Assembly: GCF_014200045.1 (NCBI RefSeq) | Contig: NZ_JACHOV010000007.1 | Location: 62,001-126,000, forward strand | DNA from: Rhizorhapis suberifaciens | GTDB taxonomy: Bacteria > Pseudomonadota > Alphaproteobacteria > Sphingomonadales > Sphingomonadaceae | DNA: 64,000 nucleotides | Direction of reading: 5' to 3' | In this document: positions 26,552 through 35,445 of the stretch, piece after piece | Layout: every line of letters begins with the position of its first letter | How positions within the stretch are numbered: position 1 is the first letter of the stretch | The notes under the pieces: model-generated | The model's input: the letters and a program-made list of their open reading frames with translations, nothing else | What the model was told of the DNA's origin: nothing | The model's database searches: none | Program-made: the position numbers and the translations under genes

Positions 26552-27565
26552 ATGCAGAACACGGCCCCAAAGATATGCCTTGCCGGATCGGGCGGCGGGC
26601 ATGTGCGTCAGCTCCTTGACCTGGAGCCGGCGTGGCGCGGCCTCGACTCTTTCTTCATTACAGAGGACACCGCACTCGGCAAAAGCCTGGCCGAACATCA
26701 TCGCTGCGCTTTTGTGGCGCATGTCGCCATGGGGCAGGCGCGACTGGGCGCGCCTTTCCAGATGCTTTGGAACGGCTTGCGGAACTTCTGGCAATCGGCC
26801 GCCATCATCCTCAAGGAACGGCCGCAGATGATGATAACCACCGGCGCTGGCGCGATGTTCTTCGCGATGCTGTGGGCGCGGTTGCTGGGGGCTCAGATCG
26901 TTCTCATCGACTCCTTCGCCCGGTTCGAGCGGCCGTCGCTCTTCGCCCGCATCGCCGCTCCGCTCGCTCATCACAGGATCGTTCAGTCAAAGGCGCTCGC
27001 GGACTATTGGCCCCGAACGCATATTTTCGACCCATTGAAACTTCTCGACGGCAACCGCCCCGAAAAACAACCGCTGCTGTTCGCCACGGTCGGTGCGACC
27101 CTGCCTTTCGATCGCCTGGTACAAAGCGTCGCGGCGTTGAAGGCATCTGGTCATATTCCTGAACGAGTGATCCTGCAGGTCGGCAAAGGCGCTCGCAAGC
27201 CGCCGCCGATGGAAGGCGTGGAAATCGTCGAAACCCTTTCCTTCGGGCAGGTCCAGAAACTGCTTCACGATGCCGACATCGTCGTCTGCCATGGCGGCAC
27301 CGGATCGTTGATCACCGCGCTGCGGGCCGGATGCCGGGTCATATCCATGCCGCGCCTGTTCCAGCGGGGCGAACATTATGACGATCATCAGGCCGAAATC
27401 ACCGAGGCTTTTGTTGCCCGTGGCCTTATCTGGTCCGCGAACTCGGTAGACGAGTTGAAGACTGCCCTCGCCGACGCCCGTACCGCCACACCCCGCATGG
27501 CGACCACCGATCCTGCCGAACTGATCGCCTATCTCAACGGACTTCTAGAGCCATTGGCCGCCTGA
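26552..27565 (+). CDS. PssD/PssE-like (Alg14-Alg13-like) fused glycosyltransferase
   Basis: A 337-residue protein. The N-terminal half is Alg14/PssD-like (KICLAGSGGGHVRQLLDLEPAW, FITEDTALGKSLAEHH, MMITTGAGAMFFAMLWARLLGAQIVLIDSFARFERPS). The C-terminal half is the Alg13/PssE GT28-C domain (LLFATVGATLPFDRLVQSVAAL, DADIVVCHGGTGSLITALRAGCRVISMPRLFQRGEHYDDHQAEI). In many bacteria these are two proteins. The start at ATG 26552 follows AAGG; the upstream frame is not protein-like. It is the only plus-strand gene in this stretch of the locus and converges on the GT39 gene with a 32-base overlap. It probably transfers a uronic acid or sugar to the lipid-linked repeat unit (inference). Confidence 0.86.
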   Translation: MQNTAPKICLAGSGGGHVRQLLDLEPAWRGLDSFFITEDTALGKSLAEHHRCAFVAHVAMGQARLGAPFQMLWNGLRNFWQSAAIILKERPQMMITTGAGAMFFAMLWARLLGAQIVLIDSFARFERPSLFARIAAPLAHHRIVQSKALADYWPRTHIFDPLKLLDGNRPEKQPLLFATVGATLPFDRLVQSVAALKASGHIPERVILQVGKGARKPPPMEGVEIVETLSFGQVQKLLHDADIVVCHGGTGSLITALRAGCRVISMPRLFQRGEHYDDHQAEITEAFVARGLIWSANSVDELKTALADARTATPRMATTDPAELIAYLNGLLEPLAA

Positions 27566-29051
27566 CATAGGCAGTAGCAATTGGCCGCCCCCGCTTATCC
27601 CTGACCGCGGCAATCGGCCTATATTGCTGGTGAAGCTTCGCCCGTACCAGCTTCTGCGTCGCCAGATTGGGTTGGTGAAAACCGAAGGCGCCATCTACTA
27701 TGACAGCGGGGTCTGTGGTCAATATGCGGCTGGTTTCCTTGACCGGATCAGCGCCAAGGCCGCTCGCTTCTGTTCGGATAGACAGATGATTGGGAAAGGC
27801 GAAGCGCGTCGGAATGCAGGCATGCGTAAGCTGATACAGCACCACCGGTCCGTGATAGACATAAAGACATTCGCCCTGGCCCAGATGACGCCGAATGGTT
27901 CCGGCCATCGCCTCGATCTGTGCTGCTACCGGCGCGCTGTCACGCAACCGCCGCTCATATAACCCGACATTATCGAGCGACAGGTTCATCAGCCATATTG
28001 CAACGGCATAGCCCGGCACATTTCCCCGTGCGGCATAACCGGTCATCAGGCTCCCCATGGGAGCCATGACCAGTGCATAATGCGGATAGGCGGCACTCAG
28101 TGCGGCGAACGCGGCCCATCCCGATAAAAGCCAGCCCAACAGGAACAGGGTCGAAACCCACAAACCCTTATCCCGCCGGAACAGGCACTGCCCCAGCGCC
28201 AATATCGCTGCCACAGCGAAGGGCCGGCCGAACTCCCGACCTATATCTGCAATGCGGGCGACGACCGCACCCGCCCGATCGGGTGCCTTTTCAAAGATCG
28301 AAAAGATGTTGGCGAACATCCACTGGTCCAGAAAACCCATCGCCCAATAGCTCAGCACCACCAGCATTGTCGGCAACAGCGCCAACCCGACCCAGATGAT
28401 CGCCAACCTCCGCACCTGTTTCCACCGCAGCCCCGCCCGCCAGGCAGCCCAAAGCAACGCCAGTCCCAGAAATCCCCCCGGCAGCACCGCCGTCGGTTTG
28501 ATCTGTATCGCCAGCCCGCAAAGAAGCATCGCCAGCCCGCCAACCAGCGCAAAGCGCCTAACATCGACGTTTTCCCTCGGCGTCCGGGCAACTACCAATC
28601 CGTGCACCAACCATCCAGCGGCCACGACGAACAAATTCAGGAAGACCTCGGCCTGACCGCCAAAGCCCAGATGGCTGACCAGCAGCCCATTATAGAGGAG
28701 GACCCCCACGACTGCGCCGATCCAACCCGACCAGCGCAATATCCACATGGCCAATATTCCGCTCGTCGCCGCCACGGCCAGCAACGCAACAATCTGGTAT
28801 TGAACGATGCCTTCTCCGCCCAGCAGCCTGATGCCCACAAAAAGCAGGAACAACCCCACAGGCTTTCGGTCCCAGATCTCGACATAGGGCACCGCGCCTC
28901 GATTCAGCAGGTGATCGCCGACCAGCAGGTAGAATTGCTCATCGGCATGGGCGGCGATATCGCCGATCCCTCCCCAACGTATTGCAATTGTTAGCGCCAC
29001 TGCGAGCAGGAATGCGGCAACGGCGGTAAACCGCTCCCGCTCCTGCATCAT
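27534..29051 (-). CDS. GT39/ArnT-like membrane glycosyltransferase
   Basis: A 505-residue polytopic GT-C protein with about 11 hydrophobic helices. The first periplasmic loop holds the conserved acidic site (IAAHADEQFYLLVGDHLLNRGAVPYVEIWDRKPVG). The C-terminal 150 residues are soluble. Such enzymes use polyprenyl-phosphate sugars in the periplasm, fitting the adjacent GT2-GtrA protein, which could make or flip that donor. The start is ATG 29051 (or 29048), overlapping the upstream stop. The acceptor is unknown. Confidence 0.82.
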   Translation of the reverse strand: MMQERERFTAVAAFLLAVALTIAIRWGGIGDIAAHADEQFYLLVGDHLLNRGAVPYVEIWDRKPVGLFLLFVGIRLLGGEGIVQYQIVALLAVAATSGILAMWILRWSGWIGAVVGVLLYNGLLVSHLGFGGQAEVFLNLFVVAAGWLVHGLVVARTPRENVDVRRFALVGGLAMLLCGLAIQIKPTAVLPGGFLGLALLWAAWRAGLRWKQVRRLAIIWVGLALLPTMLVVLSYWAMGFLDQWMFANIFSIFEKAPDRAGAVVARIADIGREFGRPFAVAAILALGQCLFRRDKGLWVSTLFLLGWLLSGWAAFAALSAAYPHYALVMAPMGSLMTGYAARGNVPGYAVAIWLMNLSLDNVGLYERRLRDSAPVAAQIEAMAGTIRRHLGQGECLYVYHGPVVLYQLTHACIPTRFAFPNHLSIRTEASGLGADPVKETSRILTTDPAVIVDGAFGFHQPNLATQKLVRAKLHQQYRPIAAVRDKRGRPIATAYVRRPMALEVR

Positions 29052-30148
29052 TTCCTTTTCCAGGTCAGCACCGATGAGGTTGCATAATTCCACACCACGC
29101 CGATAGCCGCCCCGGCTATACCGGCGAGCACCCACATCCGGCTCTGGTCATAGACAATCTCGCCCACGCCGACATTGCCAATGGCTCCGACCGCACAGAC
29201 GGCATAAAAGGTCAGCAGCCCTCGCACCAACTGCCAGCCCCGCAACTGCATGTCGCGATAGGTCAGCACATTGTTGAGCACGAAGTTGAACGTCATTGCC
29301 ACGAACACCGCCAGCGACTGCGCATGGCGGAAATCCTGCCCTCCGATATTGAGCGTCAGCCCCAACACCGCCAAATGGATCAGCAGACCAACGCCGCCGA
29401 CGGCCGCGAACATCAGGAACCTTATGGGAAGGAAATGGCCGAACATCTTTTCCAGCAGCAGGACCAGAAATTCCTGTCCTACCTTGGCGTCAAGCTTGCT
29501 TTCGCCTGCCTCCCGGCTTCGAAAGGTATAAGGCACCTCGGCCACGCGCAGGGTCTTGGGTGAGGATGCCAGCAGGTCTAGCATGATCTTGAACCCAACA
29601 TTGGACAGGTTGGGCAGCGCCGCCTCGAAGGCTTTCCGGCTAACCGCGAAAAATCCGCTCATTGGGTCGCTGACCTGCGTACCTATCGCCTTTTGCGTCA
29701 GCCAGGTGGCCGCGCGGGAAATGTTCGCGCGGCGCTGATCCCAATCGCCGGTCGACCCTTCACCGGAATAACGCGTTCCGATTGCGATATCCGCCTCTAC
29801 CTTCAGGATCTTGTCGATCATGCAGGGAAGTGCGCTTTCATCATGCTGCATGTCGCCATCGACTACCGCCAGCACGGGAGCAGCGCTCGCCAGCATCCCC
29901 TCGACCACCGCCGAAGACAGTCCGCGCCGCCCTACGCGCTGCACGCAGCGGACACGCGGATCGAGGAGCGCGAATTCCCGAACCTTGGCCGCCGATCCAT
30001 CTGGCGAACTGTCGTCCACGAATAGGACTTCCCACACATAGCCGCTCAGCACCTTCGCCAGCCGCTCCAGCAGCGGCGCGACATTGTCCGCCTCGTTGAA
30101 CACAGGCACAATGACTCCGACCTGCAATGCGCGTGTTCCAGCCTGCAT
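29048..30148 (-). CDS. dolichol-phosphate mannosyltransferase-like GT2 fused to GtrA domain
   Basis: A 366-residue fusion. Residues about 10-235 are a DPM1-like GT2 (VGVIVPVFNEADNVAPLLERL, EVLFVDDSSPDGSA, VLAVVDGDMQHDES, IAIGTRYSGEGSTGDWDQRRANISRAA). Residues 240-366 are a GtrA domain with four helices (FLMFAAVGGVGLLIHLAVLG, FNFVLNNVLTYRDMQ, GAIGNVGVGEIVYD, GVVWNYATSSVLTWKRK). GT2 makes polyprenyl-phosphate hexose and GtrA probably moves it across the membrane for the adjacent GT39-like transferase. The stop overlaps the next start. Confidence 0.9.
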   Translation of the reverse strand: MQAGTRALQVGVIVPVFNEADNVAPLLERLAKVLSGYVWEVLFVDDSSPDGSAAKVREFALLDPRVRCVQRVGRRGLSSAVVEGMLASAAPVLAVVDGDMQHDESALPCMIDKILKVEADIAIGTRYSGEGSTGDWDQRRANISRAATWLTQKAIGTQVSDPMSGFFAVSRKAFEAALPNLSNVGFKIMLDLLASSPKTLRVAEVPYTFRSREAGESKLDAKVGQEFLVLLLEKMFGHFLPIRFLMFAAVGGVGLLIHLAVLGLTLNIGGQDFRHAQSLAVFVAMTFNFVLNNVLTYRDMQLRGWQLVRGLLTFYAVCAVGAIGNVGVGEIVYDQSRMWVLAGIAGAAIGVVWNYATSSVLTWKRK

Positions 30149-30205
30149 GGCTACCCCTGAATAACTCAGAGTTGGCCCTAGAGCATCATGCGGCGCAAGG
30201 GAAGC

Positions 30206-31291
30206 TCAGGCTGCGGCCGGTACGGAACGCACATGAGCGGCCGAAAGCCATCGGCGCATTGGATTCTCGAACCAGAAATAGGATAGATACGCCAGTGGAA
30301 GCACCAGCAGCCCACACAGCGCTATGGCCGCATTACCGCTAAGGCCAGCGCTGGTGAAGATGGGAAAACCAACCGTCCTCACCAATGGGTGGAGCATGTA
30401 GATGCCATAGGTCAGCGCCGCCAACGGAGCAATCATTGCGGGGATGCGCCGCTCCTGCGCACCCCAATCGGCGGCAAAGGCGATAGCCACCAGCGCATAG
30501 GTGAGGCCCAGCATCACCTCCCGGCACGCCTCCACTACTATTCCCGCCCCGAAGAGGATCAGCGTCCCTATGAGAACCGCATCTGCGAAGGGTATTTTCG
30601 CGAGCTGATCTCTGAACGCCCAAAGGCTCATTCCGACGAGGAATCCGGGAACAGCCCGCACGACTCCCAGGCCATAGGTAAGCTTGTGCCAGGGTTCCTC
30701 CCCCGGAAACCAGGCCTCGACCATGCCAAGCCCCACGATCCAGCCAAACGCAATTAATGCCGGCAATGCCTTGTGCAATCGCGCGAGCTTCAGGAATAGC
30801 GGAAAGAACAGGTAAACCGTCATTTCCGCGCCGATAGACCAGCTCACATGATTGAAGCTGTGCCCGGAACAAAGGCCATGCGCCTGAAGGAACAGCAATT
30901 GTGTGCCCACGCATTCAGGCCGGAATTTGTCCGCTTCCCAAAATTCATATCCTGACCACATCGCCAGGCTTCCCGCGCTGAAATAGAATAGGAAAGTCGC
31001 ATAATGCAGCGGCGCCAGTCGGGCGAACCGCCGCCTCAGGAACGCGCCGAACTCCAACCGCCCCTCATAGGCGCAGCTGATGACGATCCCAGAGATCACG
31101 AAAAACAAATCGACTGCGAAGGTCAGATTGCCAAAGCCGGTCATCGCCCAGCCGGGTCCGGAGGCGAATGTCCATTGGTTTCGGAAATGATAGACGACCA
31201 CCAGCACCGCCGCCAGGAACCGCAGCGAGTCCAGCCGGAGCAGGAGGCTGCTTTCGCTCCTCAACCCAAGATAGGATGGCCGCACGATCAA
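30206..31291 (-). CDS. acyltransferase 3 family membrane protein (OafA-like)
   Basis: A 361-residue protein with about ten transmembrane helices. LRLDSLRFLAAVLVVVYHFRNQW gives the conserved R-x10-H motif of the family. NLTFAVDLFFVISGIVISCAYEGRLEFGAFLRRRFARLAPLHYAT and FNHVSWSIGAEMTVYLFFPLFLKL are further family blocks. It would O-acylate a sugar on the polysaccharide or its lipid-linked precursor. The frame starts with TTG at 31291, overlapping the upstream fusion gene's stop; GTG 31285 is an alternative. Coupling to the fusion gene suggests that both handle the same decoration. Confidence 0.87.
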   Translation of the reverse strand: MIVRPSYLGLRSESSLLLRLDSLRFLAAVLVVVYHFRNQWTFASGPGWAMTGFGNLTFAVDLFFVISGIVISCAYEGRLEFGAFLRRRFARLAPLHYATFLFYFSAGSLAMWSGYEFWEADKFRPECVGTQLLFLQAHGLCSGHSFNHVSWSIGAEMTVYLFFPLFLKLARLHKALPALIAFGWIVGLGMVEAWFPGEEPWHKLTYGLGVVRAVPGFLVGMSLWAFRDQLAKIPFADAVLIGTLILFGAGIVVEACREVMLGLTYALVAIAFAADWGAQERRIPAMIAPLAALTYGIYMLHPLVRTVGFPIFTSAGLSGNAAIALCGLLVLPLAYLSYFWFENPMRRWLSAAHVRSVPAAA

Positions 31292-33861
31292 TCCGATGTC
31301 GCCGCAGTTGCTCGCGCCTGCAATTTCCCGAACAGCACCCCAGCCATTCGCACTGGTCGTATCCGGTGCACAGCCATGCCCGTCGCCATCGCGACCAGTA
31401 CCGTCAGCGGCGCGTCATCGATGCCGAGCTTATATTTCATCACATGCAATGGCAGGACATGAACCAGGTAGATGGTAAAGCTCGCCGCCGATACCTGCGT
31501 CACAAGTCGCGCGACTAGGGGAGGAAGAGGAACACGCGGCACATAGAGCAAGGCAATGATCGCCGCTAGCAACCAGGGCAGGCGGAACTGTCCCACCGCC
31601 TCATAGTCCCAACCGCCCAGGGCGGGCGCGGCCACATGAACCGCTGCGAAACCGCATGTCACCCCCACCGCCGCCAGCTTCTGCCCGGGCCGTTTGGCAA
31701 AAAACAGCAACCAGCCGCAAGCGATCAGCGGCAGGACCGCGTCAGGGGTCATGTTCTGTAAATGGCTATGGTGGAAAAGCGCAAAGGTCACCACCTTCAG
31801 CGCCGCCGCCGCCCCAAGGAACCACAGCCCGAACTCGAACGGATCATCCGCCGCAACCATTCTCACGCGCTTCGACCTGAACAGCAGCGCGATCAGCACC
31901 ATGCTCTGGAACAGCGCGTCCATGAACCAATAGGGCGTCAACAGGGACTGGAACCGCCCCTCGAAATTGCTGAGCAGCAGGAAGGAACTTGCCGGCAAAT
32001 CGCGGTAGAATAACCCATAGGCCCAAAGGATCAGACAATAGGGCAGAATGATCCTGCGCAGAACGGACAGCAACACGTCAAGGGATTGCCCGCCCGTCAA
32101 GCGTGCGAAATTGAACCGCGCCAGGCTGAAACCCACCAGCAGCATCAGCACATCCGCGCCGCCGCCGAAATGCCATTGCGTCCCCGAACTCGCATGATTG
32201 GCGACCACGCCGGTAATGGCGACGGCCCGGATCAGCGTCTCTGAATCATAAGGCTTCAGGCCCTTTGCGGGCGCCGCCTGTGGGATTAGCGCGTCAATGT
32301 CACTTACGGTGAGATTTTCCCACCCGTCCGGCAAATATCCCAATCGCCGATCCAGCTCGCTCGACACCGCGACATAAGACAGGCTGTCGCCCTCCAGTGA
32401 GACGAAGCTGTCCTCCTGCGCAATCTGTTGCCGGCCCAGCAAAGCCTTGAACGTTTCGGCAAAGCTTTCCTCGCGGACAGTCGGCGGCACCAGGACGCGC
32501 CTTTCCTCCGCTGCCCGCAGGATCGAGGGATAGTCCGTCTTGCCCGAGGAGAGGCGCGGCCATTCCTCCACCATCGACACATCGAACAAAGCCGCTGGAA
32601 ACCCGTAGGTCTGCCCCAGCTCTCGCGCGATTTCATCAGGATTGCTTTGGCCCCGGCAGGCCACTGCGATCAGGCCGTCATGGCCGGCAACCGCTGCCGC
32701 CATTCCTTTCGCGGCCAGCGCCACCTCTATTTCGTCCAGGCTGACGCGGACACCAAACGGCTTGGCAAAACGACTGCGTCGTCCCACGATCTTATAGAGA
32801 TTGTCCCGACGCTCCGCCAAATCGCCGGTGTGGAGCGCATCTACCTCCTCGCCCTTCACCAGATCATCGCGGTTGGCGGCATAGCCCATCATCACATTGG
32901 GGCCGCGATAAACCAATTCGCCGGCTACTCCCTGGGCCCCAATTTTCCGACCCTGCTCGTCCACCAGTTCGAAGGAGCCGCCCGGCACTGGCACGCCGAT
33001 GCAGTCGGGATTGTCGAGCAACCGCTCAGGGGGCAGCCAGGCCATGCGCGGACCGGCCTCGGTCTGCCCGTACATTACATAAAGAAGGCGTCCGGTCTCA
33101 ATCGCCCACTGACCATATCGAGTTACCAGCTCCGGCGACAACCGTCCGCCGGCCTGGGTGATATAGCGCAGGGACGGCAGGTCCATTGCCCTTAACCCCA
33201 CCGCCTCCAACAGTTCAAAACTATGCGGCACGCCCGCCAGACTGGTGACTTGTTCCTGCTGGACCAGCGCCCAGAATTCCGGATCAGTCAGACTGCGCCC
33301 GGTAAGCACCACAGCCGCCCCGCACGCCAGATGCGAATGCAGCACCGAAAGGCCGTAGCTATAATGCAACGGCAGAGAACTGATGGCCCGCTCATCCGAG
33401 CAAAGCCCCAGATATTCCATGATCGAAAGCGCGTTGGCATGCACGGCACGGCTCGAGAGCCGCACCATCCGCGTCGCTCCTGTCGATCCTGAGGTCGAAA
33501 GGCACAACGCCAGGTCGGGGTGGACGATTCCCGCCGCAGCGCGGCCATTCGGATAGCTGACGTCATCAGCCGAAACACAGATATCGGGCGCATATGTCTC
33601 GATTATCTTCGCCGCTTTTCCATTGAAGTCGTCGCCAGTCAGAATGACGGCATGGCCTGCCCTCAGCGCCGCGAGATAGCGGACGACGCTCTCGACATCA
33701 TTGGCGATACGAACCAGGACCAGCCGCTTGGCCGTGCCCAGCCATTCATGGGCGAACGCATCGGCGTGACATGCGAGTTCAGCGTAGGAAAGCCGTTCCC
33801 CCATTTCGCCGATCAGCGCGATATTGTCGCCAAAATCCTGAAGCCTGGCGGCGAAGGTCAT
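31288..33861 (-). CDS. adenylation - carrier protein - acyltransferase 3 fusion protein
   Basis: An 857-residue three-domain protein. Residues about 5-455 are an AMP-forming adenylation domain: A3-type loop LSTSGSTGATRMV (121-132), YGQTEAG (264-270), TGD (345-347), GRRSRFAKPFGVRVSLDEIE, and the catalytic Lys in PRLSSGKTDYP (Lys about 441). Residues about 465-530 are an acyl-carrier domain with LEGDSLSYV; the Ser (about 493) is the likely phosphopantetheine site. From 534 onward is a membrane acyltransferase 3-like domain (AVAITGVVANHASSG..., GFSLARF, about ten helices, ending SFTIYLVHVLPLHVMKYKLG). ATG 33861 is preferred over a GTG at 33930. The layout is equivalent to DltA, DltC and an acyltransferase in one chain, suggesting activation, carriage and membrane transfer of an acyl or aminoacyl group. 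The substrate is unknown. Confidence 0.85.
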   Translation of the reverse strand: MTFAARLQDFGDNIALIGEMGERLSYAELACHADAFAHEWLGTAKRLVLVRIANDVESVVRYLAALRAGHAVILTGDDFNGKAAKIIETYAPDICVSADDVSYPNGRAAAGIVHPDLALCLSTSGSTGATRMVRLSSRAVHANALSIMEYLGLCSDERAISSLPLHYSYGLSVLHSHLACGAAVVLTGRSLTDPEFWALVQQEQVTSLAGVPHSFELLEAVGLRAMDLPSLRYITQAGGRLSPELVTRYGQWAIETGRLLYVMYGQTEAGPRMAWLPPERLLDNPDCIGVPVPGGSFELVDEQGRKIGAQGVAGELVYRGPNVMMGYAANRDDLVKGEEVDALHTGDLAERRDNLYKIVGRRSRFAKPFGVRVSLDEIEVALAAKGMAAAVAGHDGLIAVACRGQSNPDEIARELGQTYGFPAALFDVSMVEEWPRLSSGKTDYPSILRAAEERRVLVPPTVREESFAETFKALLGRQQIAQEDSFVSLEGDSLSYVAVSSELDRRLGYLPDGWENLTVSDIDALIPQAAPAKGLKPYDSETLIRAVAITGVVANHASSGTQWHFGGGADVLMLLVGFSLARFNFARLTGGQSLDVLLSVLRRIILPYCLILWAYGLFYRDLPASSFLLLSNFEGRFQSLLTPYWFMDALFQSMVLIALLFRSKRVRMVAADDPFEFGLWFLGAAAALKVVTFALFHHSHLQNMTPDAVLPLIACGWLLFFAKRPGQKLAAVGVTCGFAAVHVAAPALGGWDYEAVGQFRLPWLLAAIIALLYVPRVPLPPLVARLVTQVSAASFTIYLVHVLPLHVMKYKLGIDDAPLTVLVAMATGMAVHRIRPVRMAGVLFGKLQARATAATSD

Positions 33862-33943
33862 CCCATTGCCTGTGCAATCCGGTGCGATTTTACCGCTCCC
33901 GGGGTCCTGTTCAGCGCGCGGATGTTGCACAGCCGTCGCCCAA

Positions 33944-35044
33944 TTACAAGCCGCCCGCGCTCATCTGCCCGGAAGCCGGCACCATTGGGCTTGTATCCCA
34001 GGCTGTCTCACCGATATGGCCGTCCAATTCCTGCACCGCCAAAATCACGTCATCCAAAGTCACTTTGTCAGCCGCTCTGTCGATCGCCAAAAGTCCGGAA
34101 TGATGGGCGAGCAGCGTTGCGATATAGGGATAGCCATGGGCCATGAAGCGGATGCGGGACCGGGCCTCGGCGCTGAAGGCAAGGCCGCTTTCCGCCTCTC
34201 CGATGCCAATCATCTCCTCGATTTCTTCATCGCCCATGCGCGGTAATTCAAGGCTCAGGACATTGCGGCGAATGGAAGGAAGGTGCTCGACCAGTTCTGC
34301 GAAGTTGGCTGCCACCCCGGCGACGACAAGCTGCACGCGAGCGCAGCGGTCGGACAGATTCTTGATCAGCTCCGCAACGGCCCGACGGAACTCACGAGAA
34401 GTCGCACGGTCGAATTCGTCGAGCATCAGAATCAAGCGGGCGCCAGCCGTCGCGGCCAATAACTCCGACACTGATCGTGGCGACAACATAGCGTGGGCAG
34501 CCATGTCAAGCAGCGTGCCTCCCTCTTCCACCGCTTGATCGGCAGGTGTAATGCCGCCGTGATAAAGCTGAGGTATCTGCGCTAAAATCGATCTAAACAG
34601 TTCATCAAAGCCGGTCCCGGCATCGCAACTTTCATACAGCACGACATAACCGGCCTCTCGGGCGGTCTCAGCCAACACATGCAACAGCGATGTCTTGCCG
34701 ATGCCGCGGTCGCCGTAGATGACGGCATGCAGCCTCTGGTCCTCGATAGCGCCGATCAATCGCCCCAGCGCTTTCGTCCGGCCCGCAAACCGCTCCCGCC
34801 TCTCGATTGGCTGAGCGGGTGTAAAGGCCCCGCGCAACTTGATCCGCATGCGATCATCCCTGTCGGTCTCATGCGGGCGAAACTGATGGCGGACATTGCT
34901 CCGAAAGCGGGGCAAGAAGCGGTCGGGTTTGTCCGGGCGGTCCGCTCCCGACTCCTGCCCCCGCCATTCCGTTCCAAGCGCCTGTACTTCCTCCGAATGC
35001 TCTTTCCGGCTACGCGGTTTGAACCAGTACAAGCTTATCTCCAT
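33944..35044 (-). CDS. AAA/STAND-type ATPase in the EPS locus
   Basis: A 366-residue P-loop ATPase. The first 70 residues are basic and probably disordered. ERFAGRTKALGRLIGAI precedes Walker A (YGDRGIGKTSLL, 110-120). Walker B is LILMLDEFDRA (about 200), with a sensor-like VVAGVAANFAELVEHLPS and a C-terminal winged-helix-like stretch (EEMIGIGEAESGLAFSAEARSRIRFMAHGYPYIATLLAHH). The family resembles Cdc6/ExeA-like ATPases. It lies between the sugar-transferase end of the locus and the adenylation fusion, on the same strand. Its role in polysaccharide production is unknown; regulation or assembly are possibilities. Confidence 0.8.
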   Translation of the reverse strand: MEISLYWFKPRSRKEHSEEVQALGTEWRGQESGADRPDKPDRFLPRFRSNVRHQFRPHETDRDDRMRIKLRGAFTPAQPIERRERFAGRTKALGRLIGAIEDQRLHAVIYGDRGIGKTSLLHVLAETAREAGYVVLYESCDAGTGFDELFRSILAQIPQLYHGGITPADQAVEEGGTLLDMAAHAMLSPRSVSELLAATAGARLILMLDEFDRATSREFRRAVAELIKNLSDRCARVQLVVAGVAANFAELVEHLPSIRRNVLSLELPRMGDEEIEEMIGIGEAESGLAFSAEARSRIRFMAHGYPYIATLLAHHSGLLAIDRAADKVTLDDVILAVQELDGHIGETAWDTSPMVPASGQMSAGGL

Positions 35045-35123
35045 CCATTAGAATGACCCGAACCCCCGACTGCCAAGGCCAAGAGGGCCCCGACGCCGCT
35101 TGCACAGAGACTTCGCGGACCGC

Positions 35124-35375
35124 TCATCGCGTTCCGGTCGCCATAAACGGCTTCAGGACCAGCCAGGTATAAGCGGCCGTCGCAGCCAGCACCGCAACCG
35201 CCGCCCCATTCATGCCTTCATTGCCGAAATAATTGGCCACCGCGCACCCAATGCTGGGCGGCAGATAATGCCAGATGCTATCCACCTCCGGACCCTCGTC
35301 GGTGGAGCGCTGCAGGAAAAGCACGATAAGAGCCGCGAACAGCCCGATCGTCACCCAGTCATATATCGTGCTCAT
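35124..35375 (-). CDS. small membrane protein, likely XrtV sorting system accessory protein
   Basis: An 83-residue protein with two or three hydrophobic helices (YDWVTIGLFAALIVLFLQRS, YLPPSIGCAVANYFGNEG, GAAVAVLAATAAYTWLVLKPF). The VLFLQRSTDE and YLPPxxGCAVANYxGNEG pattern recalls the short accessory protein annotated with exosortase V loci in sphingomonads (from memory, not searched). Its presence in the same locus as exosortase V and EpsI supports this. Function unknown. Confidence 0.7.
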   Translation of the reverse strand: MSTIYDWVTIGLFAALIVLFLQRSTDEGPEVDSIWHYLPPSIGCAVANYFGNEGMNGAAVAVLAATAAYTWLVLKPFMATGTR

Positions 35376-35445
35376 CTAAGCCTCGCCGCACAGCCAATCG
35401 CCATACGGCTGAAAAGCCGTCAATCAGCCGATTCTTGCAAGGCAA

